Below the pieces are notes generated by a model, which ran no database searches, was not told where the DNA came from, and saw only the letters and a list, made by a program, of their open reading frames with translations. Below, in pieces: positions 49,310-61,590 of a DNA stretch of 64,000 nt (position 1 is the stretch's first letter; every line of letters starts with the position of its first letter). The position numbers and the translations under genes were made by a program. Source of the stretch: Acridotheres tristis (lineage: Eukaryota; Chordata; Aves; Passeriformes; Sturnidae); assembly GCA_037013685.1 (NCBI GenBank), contig CM072886.1, positions 28,899,080-28,963,079 on the forward strand. The letters run 5' to 3'.

Positions 49310-52300
49310 TAACAGACAGCAGACACTGCAGGTGTGTTCAGTTGAATGAAAAGTTGTTCTCTGAAACTATTTCCCTCTATTGCTTGAACAGAGAGCTGAG
49401 GGTAATGCAGTCACCTAAGTTATGGCAAAAGAGTTTCACTTCTGTGAAAGCAGCATGCCAATGCATATTATGGTTTGGAGGATGCATCTGTTGGAGTATG
49501 TTCATTCAATGTGATACAGAAAGAAATTTTTTTTTGCATTAATTGGAGGACGAAATGTTTGATGCTGCAGGCACCAAGGCTCTGTGACTCCCATTGGCTT
49601 GGATGGGTACGGATGGTGCTTTTCACCTCACACGATCACCATGTCACCTTCCTTGGGTGTGCTGAGCATCTGCTGTGAGGTGCTGAGCAACCTCAAACCT
49701 CATTAAAGTCATTGGATATAGCCCTGAGCTATCTCATGAGATGAAGTTGCACTATTTATACTCTGAGAACATATGTATACTGTACTATTAGTGCTAATAT
49801 TTTTGTCAGAACACTTTCTTAAAGCAAAATGTGAGAACATTTGTGGGCAGTAATCACAAAACAGGGTTGACAGCTCCTTCCTTCTCTTTCTCAGTCACAA
49901 ACGTTTTTCCTTTCAACAGATTATGAAATGTAAATGGAACTGGTCATTTTCAGAAACTAGTGTTATTTTATTGATAATACATGAACACCAAAAGGGAGCT
50001 GACAAGGCGGCTGCCAAGTAGAACTGATAATTGTAGGGTGTGTGTGGCCCTACCTTAAATTGAAGGAGGAGTTACACAGCCTGACAGTAATACCTGTAAG
50101 CAGGAATTGCATATTGCATTTGCAAAAGTTCATAAAAGGCAAGGGGACCAAGCCCATCTCTTCCATTTCCACCAGATTAGCAGTTACATGTCAAATTTTA
50201 TTTTACTAATAACCTTCCATATCATGGAAGTCTATCCCTGTCTGAAAATCCAAGATCTTTCCTCTTGGCTGAAAACTGCAGGAAAAGCTCTCTTTCAGTG
50301 AACATCATGGTTCATATTGCCCTGGTACTAAGCTGTGGGATCTTAGGCAAGAAACAATACTGGAAATTAGAAATTCAGAACAAGAAATTACAGGAAGGAA
50401 TAATAATGTCACCAAATTGTTTTGTACCCCAGGAAATGGCTTGCTCAGATACTCTCGTGGAGTTGTTTGTTGCACTTGATCATCAATGAATCATCACCAG
50501 GTCCAGGCTGCCTGCATCAAGCTTTTGACAAAAGTTCCCAGCAGTAACTTCTGCCTGTTCTCCATCACATCTCTGTCATCACTACTGAGCGTGGGATAAT
50601 AATAACAAAAAAAAAAAGATAAATCGGAAAGCCAAAACAAATTCTACCTGATGAATCATTCTAGTGAGGAATATTTGTGTAATTTCAGATTCACTCTTTC
50701 ATTCAGAATGACATATTATCTGTTATTGCAATGAATTGTAATAAATGCATAACAAAACCTGACACAAGCATCTATCTGAACAAGCATGATCTGGAGAGGC
50801 TTAATGACTGGGTGCTCCTCAAAGACTTCCTTTCCTCAAACACAGTTTGTTCAGTTAGGAACTATAGAAATCCACCTCTGTAACATTCTTTACTCTCTAA
50901 CAATGATTATGAGCAACAAATAAAACATATCAAGTGCAAAGGCCAGTCATTTTATTTTTGCAATTATTAAGCACTTTTGCAAAGACTAATGCATTTGGAA
51001 TTTTGTAAGCTAGATATATTCATGATCTGTGGCAAGTTCTTGGTGTAGTTGTGTTCTGTCCTTCCATCTATGTTTTGTTCAGGGTAGTAAAGAAAAATTT
51101 TAATGTCTGCTAGCTTAGTAGTGCCAAAGAATACAAACTACCTTCCAAATTGGGGATCAGAATTAGACAGAAAAAGGTGCTCAGTCTGTAAGCCAAGATT
51201 TGCACAATAAGGTGGGAATACAAATGCGCTCCTTTGCTGGAACTGTACATATTTATGCCAGGAAGAAGCAAGGACATCAGAAAATCAAGGAGACAGTAAG
51301 AAAACAACACGAATATGTAAAAAGGGACGGAGTGACAGAACTTGCTTCTCTGCCTGAAGAAAACTCCTGATAAGACTATCACTGGAGTCTATTGCCAGAT
51401 GACTTTGAGAAAGACACCTGCTTCAGAATGAGTGAAAGACCAGGTCAGAGATCACACCAGGGTTAGGATACCTGAGGGATCTCTTGCACCAGTATAATGG
51501 GACATACCAATGTCTTAAAGACAAAGTTCAGAAAGTTAGGCAACATTAAAAATGGGAAAAAAGGATTTGGACAAAAAGCTGACAAAACTGCAACAATCAG
51601 AGATGTTTATGATATGGACAGAAGAGGATTCAGGATCAAGAGCAGTGTAGAAAAGCAAAGACAAGACTCAGCTTCAGCTAACAGGAAATCTAAGCATTGT
51701 ACTTAGATATTTTTATATGACAGTTTGTGAGGTCTGTATTGCTCACGACAGCATTTGGAGGCACTTAAACACCCTTGCTTGTGTGAGTAAAAGCCACTTT
51801 GGAGGCATGGCTGCATGCAGGCTTGGCATTATGAGTGAGCAGCCCAGTATGGTCACTCATTTCACGACTTACTGCACTCACAGAAACAAGATATGTCTAT
51901 ATTCTCTGCATACAAATAGATCAGGATCAAACACCACTTGACTTTATCATGTTTTTAAGAAATAGGCCACAAATTTCCAAATATTGGCTAACCACTGGTG
52001 CTAAAACAAACGTGTAATAATGTGTTTCTTTTTAATCACCTGAATAGTCCTGTTGAATGTAGGTATATGTACACGTTTCTAAAAGTCCAGGCACTGAAAG
52101 CGCTAATCACACATTAAATTACCTCCAGTGTGTGGGAAATGTGTCTTCATAAGACATTTAAGTATATATAAAACAATTCTTTTTAAATGTTAGTCTGGAA
52201 AATCCTATTATCTTTAAAATGTTGGCATCTGTGTTAATTTACTTAGGTTGCAATTAACTGTAGCAGTTAAGGTTATTTACAAATTGTGTAAAACCGATCA

Positions 52301-53770
52301 GCTAAATGGCTGATCTTTTCCCAGGAAAAAATTCAACCACTTTCTGTAAACAAAATCAACAATTACACCCAATCTAAAACATCTAAAAATGTTTATGAGC
52401 TACTGAGAAAGACACTTGCTAAAAGACTGGAAGAATCATCCAAAAGAAGAGCTTTAACTAATTCTCAGTCTAACTAACAGACATCACAAATAAGGTACAC
52501 TCCTTCACCTCACCAAATTTTGATGGTCTTCTTGGGGAAGACAAATCTTAAAATTTTACAGAAGGACTTAATGCAAATATTTTTAGTAAAAGAATCTTAC
52601 TCAGATCCACAATTCAACAAGCACGTGTACATTGGAAGTCCAGTTTGGTCTTGTTAAATGTCCAAGGGTTTTCAGTGTGGTTTCCAAAACTGTTTGTGGC
52701 CCTCCCAAAAATGACCTTTCTAGTGATCTGTGTGATAAATATGCAAGCTTTTCCATTCAAAAATCCAGTAATTATTGTAAATTAGAGTATATATGAAGGA
52801 CATTGTAGCCTTCATAGTCAGCAGTTCACAATGTGGCAGAGATGAAGCTTGCAAGGATGATGTGTGTCCCTTTTTCGGGATAAAAATCTTTTAAAGATTT
52901 CAGCACCCCATCTCAAGTTTTATAAATTAAGCTTATAATGCTGGTACAGCACATTCTTTTGTCACTCCCATGACTTTCAGTAAATGTTTGTAATAACTCA
53001 GAAAGACAGTGATAACATAGGGAATACTACGTTTGAATTAAGAACTGCACATATTCACTCCAGCAAGTCAAGTCAAGCCTATAAATCATTTTTTGGTCTG
53101 TAGGATTAGAAGTAGATAATGAAGAAATGGAACAGCATCAGTAGATATAGCAAAAGCAAGATAAAGACTGGTGAACATAACTACCATGCACCACCACTTC
53201 ATTATATTTATTAGCACTGAGTAGAAATAAGTGGGGCAAGCACAGCAGTAACCAAAACATGGAGGTGTCTCAGGGATGCCTGTTATGTTCCAATATAAAT
53301 TCAGGAGTTCCCAATATAGCACTAGTACGGTGACTAGTCTTTTAAAATTTAATCGTAATGCTGATGCTTCCTTTGAGTAGACAGAGGGCAAGAGTATATA
53401 ATGAAACAAAAGTTATGGATCAGTTTGAAGTGTATTGATGTGTCAGCTGTGTGATTTCATTAGCCAGTCTGGACTTGGATCTGTCACTTGGCACTCCATG
53501 ACTTAACACCCAGCAACACCACTGAAACTGATTCCCAAACCAAAACAAACTAATGAGACTCCTCTCCAAGTTGAAACATACTCAGACACGGTTCTATTTC
53601 TAATTCTGAGAAGTGAGATTTATTTTGAGCGTCACAAAAACCACTGCTTACCACAGTTGAGTTTTCATCTGCTTTATTCCTAGAGCAATAAATGACATTC
53701 AGGCTCAAATTCCAAACCTCTTTTGGAGCAGCTTTACCGTTTCTTAACTTAACTTCTGGAATGAATAAAC
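49310..53770. other. intergenic-like AT-rich sequence
   Basis: No recognised exon pairs, RNA genes or repeat families. A short perfect palindrome (GATCAGC ... GCTGATC) is at 52296-52315. If the gene boundaries proposed here are right, this is intergenic DNA between a gene ending near 49.3 kb and one starting near 55 kb. Confidence 0.45.
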
Positions 53771-53777
53771 ACAATCT

Positions 53778-53870
53778 CAAAAAAAACAAAACAAAAAAAA
53801 ACCAAAAAAACCCAAACAAACAAAAAAACCCCAAAACCAAAAAACAGAAAAAAAGAAAAAAACCCCAAAT
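53778..53870. repeat. A/C-rich low-complexity tract
   Basis: Almost entirely A and C for over 90 bp, built of irregular AAAAAAC, AACC and AAAC units. On the other strand it is T/G-rich. It is not attached to any recognised retroelement. Confidence 0.9.
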
Positions 53871-54734
53871 CAATTAAAATGAAGCATGAAACTTCCAAAG
53901 AAGGAAGAAGGGGGGAGACAGTTTTTTTTCTTCTTTGATTGCTTAGTTATCCAAGAACTAAACTCCTAATCTTTCCCTGGAAGGGGAGAAATAAAAGGTG
54001 ACACTTTCTCTCCTGAGTAATGAAGAGTTCTTAAACATTTAGATTAGAAATAATTATGGCTAAGACAGATTCTTTGACTAAAGTGCTTTATATGCTGAAT
54101 AAAACTGCATTAGGAAAAGGGAATTCTGGATCGCTACCAAAGAGACTTAGCGTGAATTCAGAAAGGTGGGCATCCTCTAGATGAAGATGCCAAGAAATAA
54201 TGAAACTGATAAGGAGACCATGAGAGGAAAGCAGCACTAGAGAAACGTGCCATCATCCCGGGCTGTGATAGCCCGAGGGAACAGAGGCACACAGCACGCA
54301 GGACCACAGAGTGTGCGACACCTCCTTTCTCGCGGTGGCGAAGCCGGGGCCCGGCGGAGCAGCGCGGGTGCCGTCCCGGACGCGTGTGTTCGCTCCACCC
54401 CTCCGGGCCCCGCTGCCTCACCGCCGTCCCCGGCGGGCAGGGCAGGTGCGTCCCCTCTCCCGAGGGCTGGCAGGGGCCACCAGAGGGAAGGGTGCCGCGG
54501 GATAACCCAGGGCTCCCCGGCCAGCGGGTGGCTCGGGGGCCCGGGCAGCGGCAGCCCCTGGGGCTCGGAGCCCGGGCTCGCCCGTGGCGCGCCGTGCCGG
54601 TGCCCGCTCGGCGCTGCCCCCGGCGGCGGAGCGGCGAGCCCCTGCCCGCTCGGCCCCCAGCGGCAGCGGCGGGGAGCGCTGCAGCCCGGCCGCTCCCCCG
54701 CCTCCCCCCGCGCCGCGCCGAGCCCCGCCAGCCG

Positions 54735-54744
54735 CTATTTTTAG
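54735..54744 (+). promoter_or_regulatory. MEF2 consensus box CTATTTTTAG
   Basis: CTATTTTTAG is an exact match to the MEF2 consensus YTAWWWWTAR and stands alone as an AT-rich island within very GC-rich sequence, about 220-260 bp upstream of the putative first exon. It could also serve as a TATA-like element for a start site near 54770. MEF2 sites are typical of muscle and neuronal genes; use here is inferred. Confidence 0.5.
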
Positions 54745-54862
54745 CAAATCCTCCCCGCGTCGCCACGGGCGGCGATCGCAGCGCGCAGCCCCGCGCCAGC
54801 TGCCGCCGCCGCCGCCCCGCCCGCCCGCCGCGCACGGCACAGGCTCGCCCCGCCGGCGCGAT

Positions 54863-54928
54863 GGCCACCTAATCGCCACCTAATCGCCACCTAATCGCCA
54901 CCTAATCGCCACCTAATCGCCACCTAAT
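54863..54928. repeat. 11-bp tandem repeat, six units
   Basis: Six uninterrupted copies of an 11-bp unit, CGCCACCTAAT, with only the first base of the first unit differing (G). Each unit contains CACCTA, the core of ZEB/Snail E2-box sites, and TAATCG with a TAAT homeodomain core. At 11 bp the copies repeat on nearly the same helical face. Confidence 0.95.
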
Positions 54929-54959
54929 CGCCGCCGCGGCCGCCGCCGCCGCCGCAACT

Positions 54960-55075
54960 TTTCCTCTCCGCGCCGCGCCGCTCCTTCCGCCGTCGCTCCG
55001 GTGGAAGATGGCAGTTGTGGGAAGCGCTGGAAGTTGCAGCCCGCGAGCGAAGAGATAAGGCGGAGGAGCGGGAAG
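54960..55075 (+). other. putative first (5' UTR) exon of plus-strand gene
   Basis: The right edge is a strong donor (GGGAAG followed by GTGAGT at 55076-55081). The left edge is estimated. An AAGATGGC element lies at 55005-55012. Its ATG (55008) opens a frame that stops at 55058, before the donor, so this exon is probably untranslated, and the main start codon must lie in a later exon. The gene is not identified. Confidence 0.6.
55008..55058 (+). other. 16-codon upstream ORF
   Basis: ATG with A at -3 and G at +4, a strong initiation context, encodes MAVVGSAGSCSPRAKR and then TAA within the first exon. If the transcript includes it, ribosomes would meet this uORF before the main ORF. No other function is implied. 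Confidence 0.4.
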
Positions 55076-55081
55076 GTGAGT

Positions 55082-55626
55082 GGCACCGGCGGCTGCCCCT
55101 CCGCTCCGCTCCGCTCGCCCCGCCTGGCTGCCGCGGGCAGCGAGTGCGGGGCGGCCGGTCCCGCCACCCGGACGTTGTCCTCGACCTGCCGGGGCGGTAT
55201 TTTTGGGACCTTCGGGAAGGTTTCGGGAAGTTGGACCGTGTAAGGGCTGGCAATGTGGCGGGGGAGGGAGGATACAGCCGCCCCTGGCAAGTTTTACTTG
55301 GCGGGAGCGTGAGTGGAAGAGCAGTTCCCCGAGCGCTTGCCCTGCCAGGCGGGTGGTGCGTTCCTGGCTCCGGGGATCCTCCGCGACCCCCGTGTCCCGC
55401 GGGGCCGGGGCCGAGTCGCGGTGACGGCCGGAGAGCGGCTGCTGGAGCTCAGCGGGCGGTGCCAGCTCCCCGCCGTCGGCCGGAACCGCAGAGCTCCGCA
55501 GGGAGCCGGGGGAGCTGCCCCGTGGGGGCCGAACAGGTGGGCGACACCGGGGTGCGCCCTCCTCGGGCAGCGCCCCCGGGCCCGTGTCGGACTGCCCGGA
55601 GCAGGCGGTACCGGCGGGCAGGTGCG
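55082..55626. other. GC-rich start of first intron
   Basis: The remaining CpG island downstream of the first donor. No second exon with acceptor was seen here. Confidence 0.45.
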
Positions 55627-55771
55627 TCCCGTCCTATCCTGTCCCGCCCCGTCCCATCCTATTCTGTCCTGTACCGTTCCGTCCCATCCCTCCTGTCCCA
55701 TCCCGTCCTGTCCCGTCCCATCCCGTCCTGTCCCATCCCGTCCTATCTCGTCCCGTCCCGTTCCGTTCCCG
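55627..55771. repeat. pentamer minisatellite (TCCCR-type), G-rich on minus strand
   Basis: About 29 imperfect pentamers of the form TCCCG, TCCCA, TCCTG, TCCTA run without break. The minus strand is a series of GGG runs separated by two-base spacers, which matches the simple pattern for G-quadruplex formation. It lies in the first intron about 550 bp after the proposed donor. Confidence 0.9.
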
Positions 55772-58700
55772 TGCTGGATGAGTGGCCAGAATTTTGTATA
55801 ATTGTATTTACGGTGGCAAAGCGGTGCGTGCATCCCGGCCGGCAGCTTCCCGATTGGCAGCGCGGGTCATGAGGAAGGTAGTTTCCAGCAAAGGTACAGC
55901 TGTTTTGACTCATATATAATGTCTGAGTTTTGATATGTAATGGAGCATAATAGCAATCAGTAATCATTCATGCTTATCGCTCTTAAAAAAAAAAAGCAGG
56001 TATTACTCGTAATGCATAAAATGCATATTCATCTTTGAATATCTACCCCGAGCCCACAGCAGTTTGTATTTTTAAGTGCTTTGAAGACGTCTAAACCCAC
56101 TGCTAAACAACATGAGAATTTCAGTATAGATAAATATTTAAAACAAGCTGATCTTTGAAAAAGAAGCAGTGAGGTGAATTGTAGAGACCTTTTGACATAT
56201 GAAAATGCATGAATGTGCTTTTTTGATGCAAAAGCTGTTGAGATTCTCTGTTACAAACAGCACAGAACAAGCACTGATACAGAAACTGAGGAATTTTAAA
56301 CATTTGTCTTTCAACACTGTCAGCTTAAGTTCCTTGACATTTTGTTTTCTGTGACAGAAGAATAGTTTTGTGACAGTTATTCAGGATTTAATTTGCAAGC
56401 TCACAAAGGCCTGTAGCTGTGATGAGAACTCATGAGCAAAAAAAGGAAGCTATTTCACATTAAGTTTTTTCAAATGTCCTGTCCTACTCAAATGTCTTGT
56501 CCTACTCCTATCTTCTCTCTCCACACACCTAGCTCTGCAACAGCACCCCTATATCTATTGAAGTTATCTTGCTGCTGAGTGTCTCTAAATTTTCTCTCAT
56601 GTCCAATACATTTCTGTATCAGTGGCCCCAGCTCATATATGCTTTGTACCAGGAGCACCTACTATGTTCAGAGATGCCAGCTTGTTCTCTGTCATAACAC
56701 CAGAGCAGTCTTGGAAGTCAATTCCATTCCTTCATACACTTAAGTTGCATTGTTATTTGTGTAAAATAGCTATGTCTCAACTGTATAGAACTTTCTACTA
56801 TGAACAAGGCAAATAATATACTATTTTAACACCTCTTTTTCATTGTCATGGCAAAGATGTGATACAAACCTTGAGAATAAACATGTCATGGCTCCAGAGA
56901 AAAGCTGCATTCAGTCATGTTTATGGTGCCAGTTTCTTCATATAAATATTGAAATGGCTGTCTTTTTAACAAAAATCTCATTGTCAGTTCAGAATTCCAA
57001 AAAGGAGAAAAACATGCCATTATACTTCTTGGTGACCAGCTTGGTGCAAACACAGCACCATAGTTAAGCCTACCCAAAGCACTGGTCTCAGTGTCAGATT
57101 CTTCTGTAAGTCTGGATGAATGTGTAATACACCGAAATGTTTTGAATCTGACTTTAAAATGTTAGTTTTGAAAACAGTAGTGTTTGGTTTTCCATTAAAT
57201 TGCTTTTCTGCAAATGAAGCTTGGTCTACATGACTAAATGGGAACATTAATTTGTAAGCTGCTGTGTATTTTCAGTTCACCAGCATCTTCCTGCTCCCAG
57301 AGCAGTTTAAAAACAAAAGCGAAATAGTGACTTCACTGCTGGAAGTCAGTACATGCTTCATTTAGAGCAGTTGTTCCTATTAGAATTTATTTCTGTGAAA
57401 AAAAAAAGATAATACTATGATTAAGTGGCATCATATTTTCTCATTTCTTAATAAAAATAACATTGAAAAGAGATCATTATAAAAATGATATACTTTCTAG
57501 AAAGCATTTAAAGTGGAAAATAATTTTCAGTTCTTCATCTCACTACCTGAAATAGCCCCATAGAAGTTGCTTACTGAAAACATGTATCAAATTTGAGTTT
57601 ACCTGTCCTGAAAATTATATGAATCCTGGTATGAGTTACCATGAATACTGATAGTATACTACTAAATGTAGTTGCAGTGGTTTCTTAGTATTCAACTAAT
57701 GCTTAGTAGGTGAAATGTAGCTTTGAAAGTAGTCAAATTCTGTTGTGAATGGACAACCATAACCAATGAAAAATAACAACAGTTGGGATGTAGTCTAATT
57801 ATCTCCAAATTGGTAAATTAAGCACATATTTACCAGAGTGTATGTTACATACTCTTTTTATTAATTTTATATTAATCAGTATTCGGACTAGCTAATTTAA
57901 AGCTACTTAGGATATATATGTGTGTTCAAACTGCAATAGAAAGTAGTTGTGGCTTGCAGCTACTCATAGCTGAACCATTTAGCTGAGAGAGCTTAGTGCA
58001 TCACAAGAGTGAGGCTTTTTCCCTTTTACAAAAGAGTTCTGAGCCAGATTTGTTGAGGATTATATGCTGTGTCCTATAAGCACGCCATTTACATGAACTT
58101 TCCACATGAATTCAGATTAAAGGAATGAGCATTCATCAGAGTTGTCCAGTCTCCTCAAAAGTAAGGAATTGTTCTTTAAGCTCCTGCAAGTAGAAGGTAC
58201 ATAATACATCTGTTGAGTTAAATTAAAGATAGCTCCCATGTAAAGACAGAACATTAGGCTATTCTATGATAAAACACATTTGTCATGCTTCAAGGCTTCA
58301 GTAACGATTTCCAGATAAATAGGCAGGGAATGTTGCATTGCTGAATCATTAAGGTTATATTGTTTGTTGAAACTGATAGATGAGTAAGGCATTTTAGAGC
58401 TAACATTACTTGATGAAATCACCTTTTGTTTTCTCCTTTTGGTTTTGAGTTTTTAAATTAGGATGATCATCCATGACCACGTAATTTTTTTCTCACTCAA
58501 TGTAACTTACTTGTAATGAATTCATTATGTTGTGAACGTCAGTGTGTGCTGGGTGAGACTGCACTAGTGTTGAATTTATGATTACGACCTTAATAATAAA
58601 TTACAAAGTTTATTTGTGCTGCTTATGTACAGCTTAATCTTCAAGCAGCTAAATACAGTGAAATAGTGCTTAACTACTGCTCAAAACTAATGTTTCAGTA

Positions 58701-61105
58701 CTTTATGGCCAGCTTAGACCTTTCCTGTGAGGAGATAACCACGGTTATCAATACTTCTCCATTTTTGTACAATAAATTGTTGTATAGCTTTCTGCCAAAG
58801 AAGTTGTCAATGCAAAAAAGTTAATATGAGTTCAAAAGAAGATTTGGACAAATTCCTAGATTAAAAAAAACCAAAACAGACACCCCCCCCCAAAACATAT
58901 CAAAGGCTAGAAAGCAGAGATGTAATGCTTCTGAATGTCCCGAAACAGCAAATATTTTGGAGGCTTCAGAGTATTTCAAGAAGGTACCATTCACATGGTT
59001 GCATTGCACTTCCTCACTTTTACTTATGCATTTGCTGTTGGGCATCTGTGGGGAAAGGGTGTTGGATTCTGAACAGGTCTTTAGTTTGGTTGGATTTTAC
59101 TGTCCATGCATTCTTATCCAGTCAGGGTGGACAAAGTGATATGCAATTTAGACATTCCTTTATGGGGAAAATTGAAAACTTATGTTACACAATCTTCAAG
59201 TAAATGTTTACTTGAATTAATTAGCATTAATTCAATGTATGCTGTAGCTTATGAGATGGAAAGGTAATAGGAAGCAAATATTTGGTTTTATTTTCCAGTA
59301 ATTTTTTTGTTAATGGTATTGTTCAATATAGTGTTAACATTGGTCATTCACAAATCATGATACATTGTTGAAGTTTGTTTATGATCTGTAGCAACTATCA
59401 GGATAGTTTGTTTTAAATCTATTGCATAACTGTAAACTGTTTCTGTTTAAGAAAATGAAATACTTTTCAGTGAAGGTAGCCCAGAAGTGCCGGTAAGAAG
59501 ATGACTCCTTACAGTATGTCTTTTATTTGTCCCTAGTTTATTAGTTTTGGAGTTGAAGATGATGGATTCTATATCTATCTCTTCATTTGATTTCTGCTCT
59601 GAGATGCTCAGTCTTTTAGTTAATTTCTTTTCAAGATACAGAGTGCTCCTGCTCTAGAATGGATGACTGTCTCTCTTGATAGTCACCCTTGGGGCTTTAT
59701 TCAGACTTGAGTCAGGTTTTCTGGTTTAGTCTGAGCATGCATGAGCCTCTACTGTCATGTTCACTGACCCCAGCTTTTGTTTCCATGTCTTTTAACCTGC
59801 AAGAGTGGTGAAGACCTGGTCTAAAGAGTCTTTTGAAAAGGTCCAGTGCACAAGAGAAATTGGCAGCCCAGAAGGATGCCGATCTTGTGTGCACACAAGA
59901 TACGTGAAGACTTGAGCCTGAACTCGTTCATAAAGGAAGTGATGCTGCACAGTGCCTTTGGTGCCTCAACCTTTTACAGTGCCAAGGATCTTCCATTTGC
60001 TGCTGCCTTTCCATTGCAGCTCTATCACCTTTCACCAAAGCTTCTAGGGCAGTGTTTGCCTTCCTGTCCTCATGCTCTTGGTCTCATACTGTTATTCTCA
60101 TGGCCTTGTACCTCCACGCTGTGCTACTACTGCTATGTCAGGGAGGTGATTGACACTGCTGTGAGAGTCAAGCCCTTTCACCAGCCTTTTCTTGCACTGT
60201 TTTTTTGCAGCTTTTAGTTGGCACTAGGAGGAAGACAAGTATTTGCCCAGCCTTCTCCAATGATATGTGTGAAACTCAGCAGCCAGTTAGTTTGCAACAC
60301 CAGCTTCTGATCAAAAACTACTTCATTCGGGCCTAATGGCATCATAAGATGGGACAAGCACTAGGGAATTTGAGCAGATCATAGGGAAGTTTATGTGGTT
60401 TCTGTGGGAAAAGTAGTATGGTGCATCACCTGATACACTGGAGAGAACACCTGGGAGAAGTTGCTTAATGGGGAAACCCTGGCAGTTCTCTTCTTGACGA
60501 GCCACTGGAGCTTTCCCTTTCCCCTTTTCGTTTTCTCCTTTTGCTTTTCCAGTTACCTTTCCCCCTTTTTAAATGTTTTTATCTGTCCTCCGTCTTCTTT
60601 TTCCCCCCTAAAGAAACTTTTATTGTTGGCTTTGATGCTTGTCAACAGCTATAAACTGTGCAAGTAAATTAGGAAGGGTCATAGAGATGTTTATATGCTT
60701 GTAATGAGAAGTTTAGTTAAGTGTGCAAATAGATTGGTACTTGGTCAATTTATATCTATGTAAACAGAAATTATCTGATAAAGTTCTTCTTTGTACTTTT
60801 TGGTCAAAGAGAGATTATACATCTGCTGAGTATTTGTTTAGAAAGCCTAAATTTTCTCTTCTGGTTTATTTTCATGTGAGAATATCTCTATTCCACCAGA
60901 TATCTCTGTGTCCTCTGTATCCTTTTTCAGTAAATGTGATCAGAATAATAGTCTGTGCCCCACAGAAGTCTCTTTATTGTGTTATTGAAGGGTGGTAATA
61001 CTCCACCTCCTTTTTTAAAAAGCTTCCGTGATGTGTCCTAGGTTGTATTAAACTCAATCTGAAAGCTTAATTTCCTGTTACTTTTTGTAATGCTCATGTT
61101 TACAC
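55772..61105. other. first-intron-like sequence with one small exon candidate
   Basis: AT-rich beyond the CpG island, with no recognised repeat. The only splice-framed candidate worth noting is 59452-59492 (41 bp): acceptor after TGTTTCTGTTTAAG, donor TGCCG-GTAAGAAG, with an open frame entering after one base (NEILFSEGSPEVP) or a new ATG (MKYFSVKVAQKCR). It is too short to be decided from sequence alone. A homopolymer C-run is at 58883-58890. Confidence 0.4.
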
Positions 61106-61590
61106 TAAATCACACAAGTTGGAAGGGATCTGTTAGTCAAAATAGACTCAAAACAGAATTTATACCATGTTGTTTAGGGATTTGTTCAATTCTGCCTGGA
61201 AAAGCTCCAAAAAAAGTGATTCCACAACTTCTCTGAGCAAGCATACCCAATACTTAGTTATCCTGATAGCACTTTTTCTATGTTGAGTCATAGCCTCCCA
61301 GTTTCAATTCACAGTATTTTCTCTCGTTTTTGTGCCATGCGTGCCTGTGAAGAGCCTGGCTCCATCTTTTTGGTAAAGCTCCTCATAGGCATGGACAGAC
61401 TGGTGTTAGGTCCCTGCTAAGGCTGCCTCATCTTCAGGATGAAGAGGTCCAGCTCTCTCAGCTTTTAACAGGGCAAGTCCTCTAGCCCTTTCCTGCTTTG
61501 ACAGACTCTGGAGGAAGCTTCATTCAGTTATTTGGAACACCAAGACTGAAAGCAATATTCTAGATGAGGTCTAGTGCTTGAGTAAAGTGG
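61106..61590 (-). mobile_element. old CR1 LINE fragment with 3' UTR and ORF2 end
   Basis: The plus strand carries the reverse complement of CR1 in order: AATCACACAAGTTGGAAGGG, a GATTCCACAACTTCTCTGAG block, a GAAGAGCCTGGCTCCATC block, a TTCAGGATGAAGAGGTCCAG block, CTCTCTCAGC and a TCTAGATGAGGTCTAG block. Divergence from typical CR1 is high (roughly one base in four by eye), so it is an ancient, 5'-truncated copy. Confidence 0.85.

Larger units (their letters stand above)
54250..55620. promoter_or_regulatory. CpG island promoter 2
   Basis: GC content and CpG density rise sharply at about 54250 and stay high to about 55620, with long chance open frames on both strands. It contains a MEF2 consensus box, an 11-bp tandem repeat, an AAGATGGC element and a strong plus-strand donor at 55076, which together indicate transcription to the right. 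Further donor-like CAG-GTGCGT strings occur at about 54445 and 55620, so alternative first exons are possible. Confidence 0.85.

Noticed and set aside
54158..54868. Minus-strand 236-codon open frame in the second CpG island
   Set aside because: Shadow of high GC content; mirrored by long open frames on the plus strand across the same bases and by no recognisable domain.
55015..55872. Plus-strand 285-codon open frame across the donor and the pentamer repeat
   Set aside because: It reads through a strong splice donor and a minisatellite; the low-complexity Ser/Pro/Val tail is just the translated repeat.
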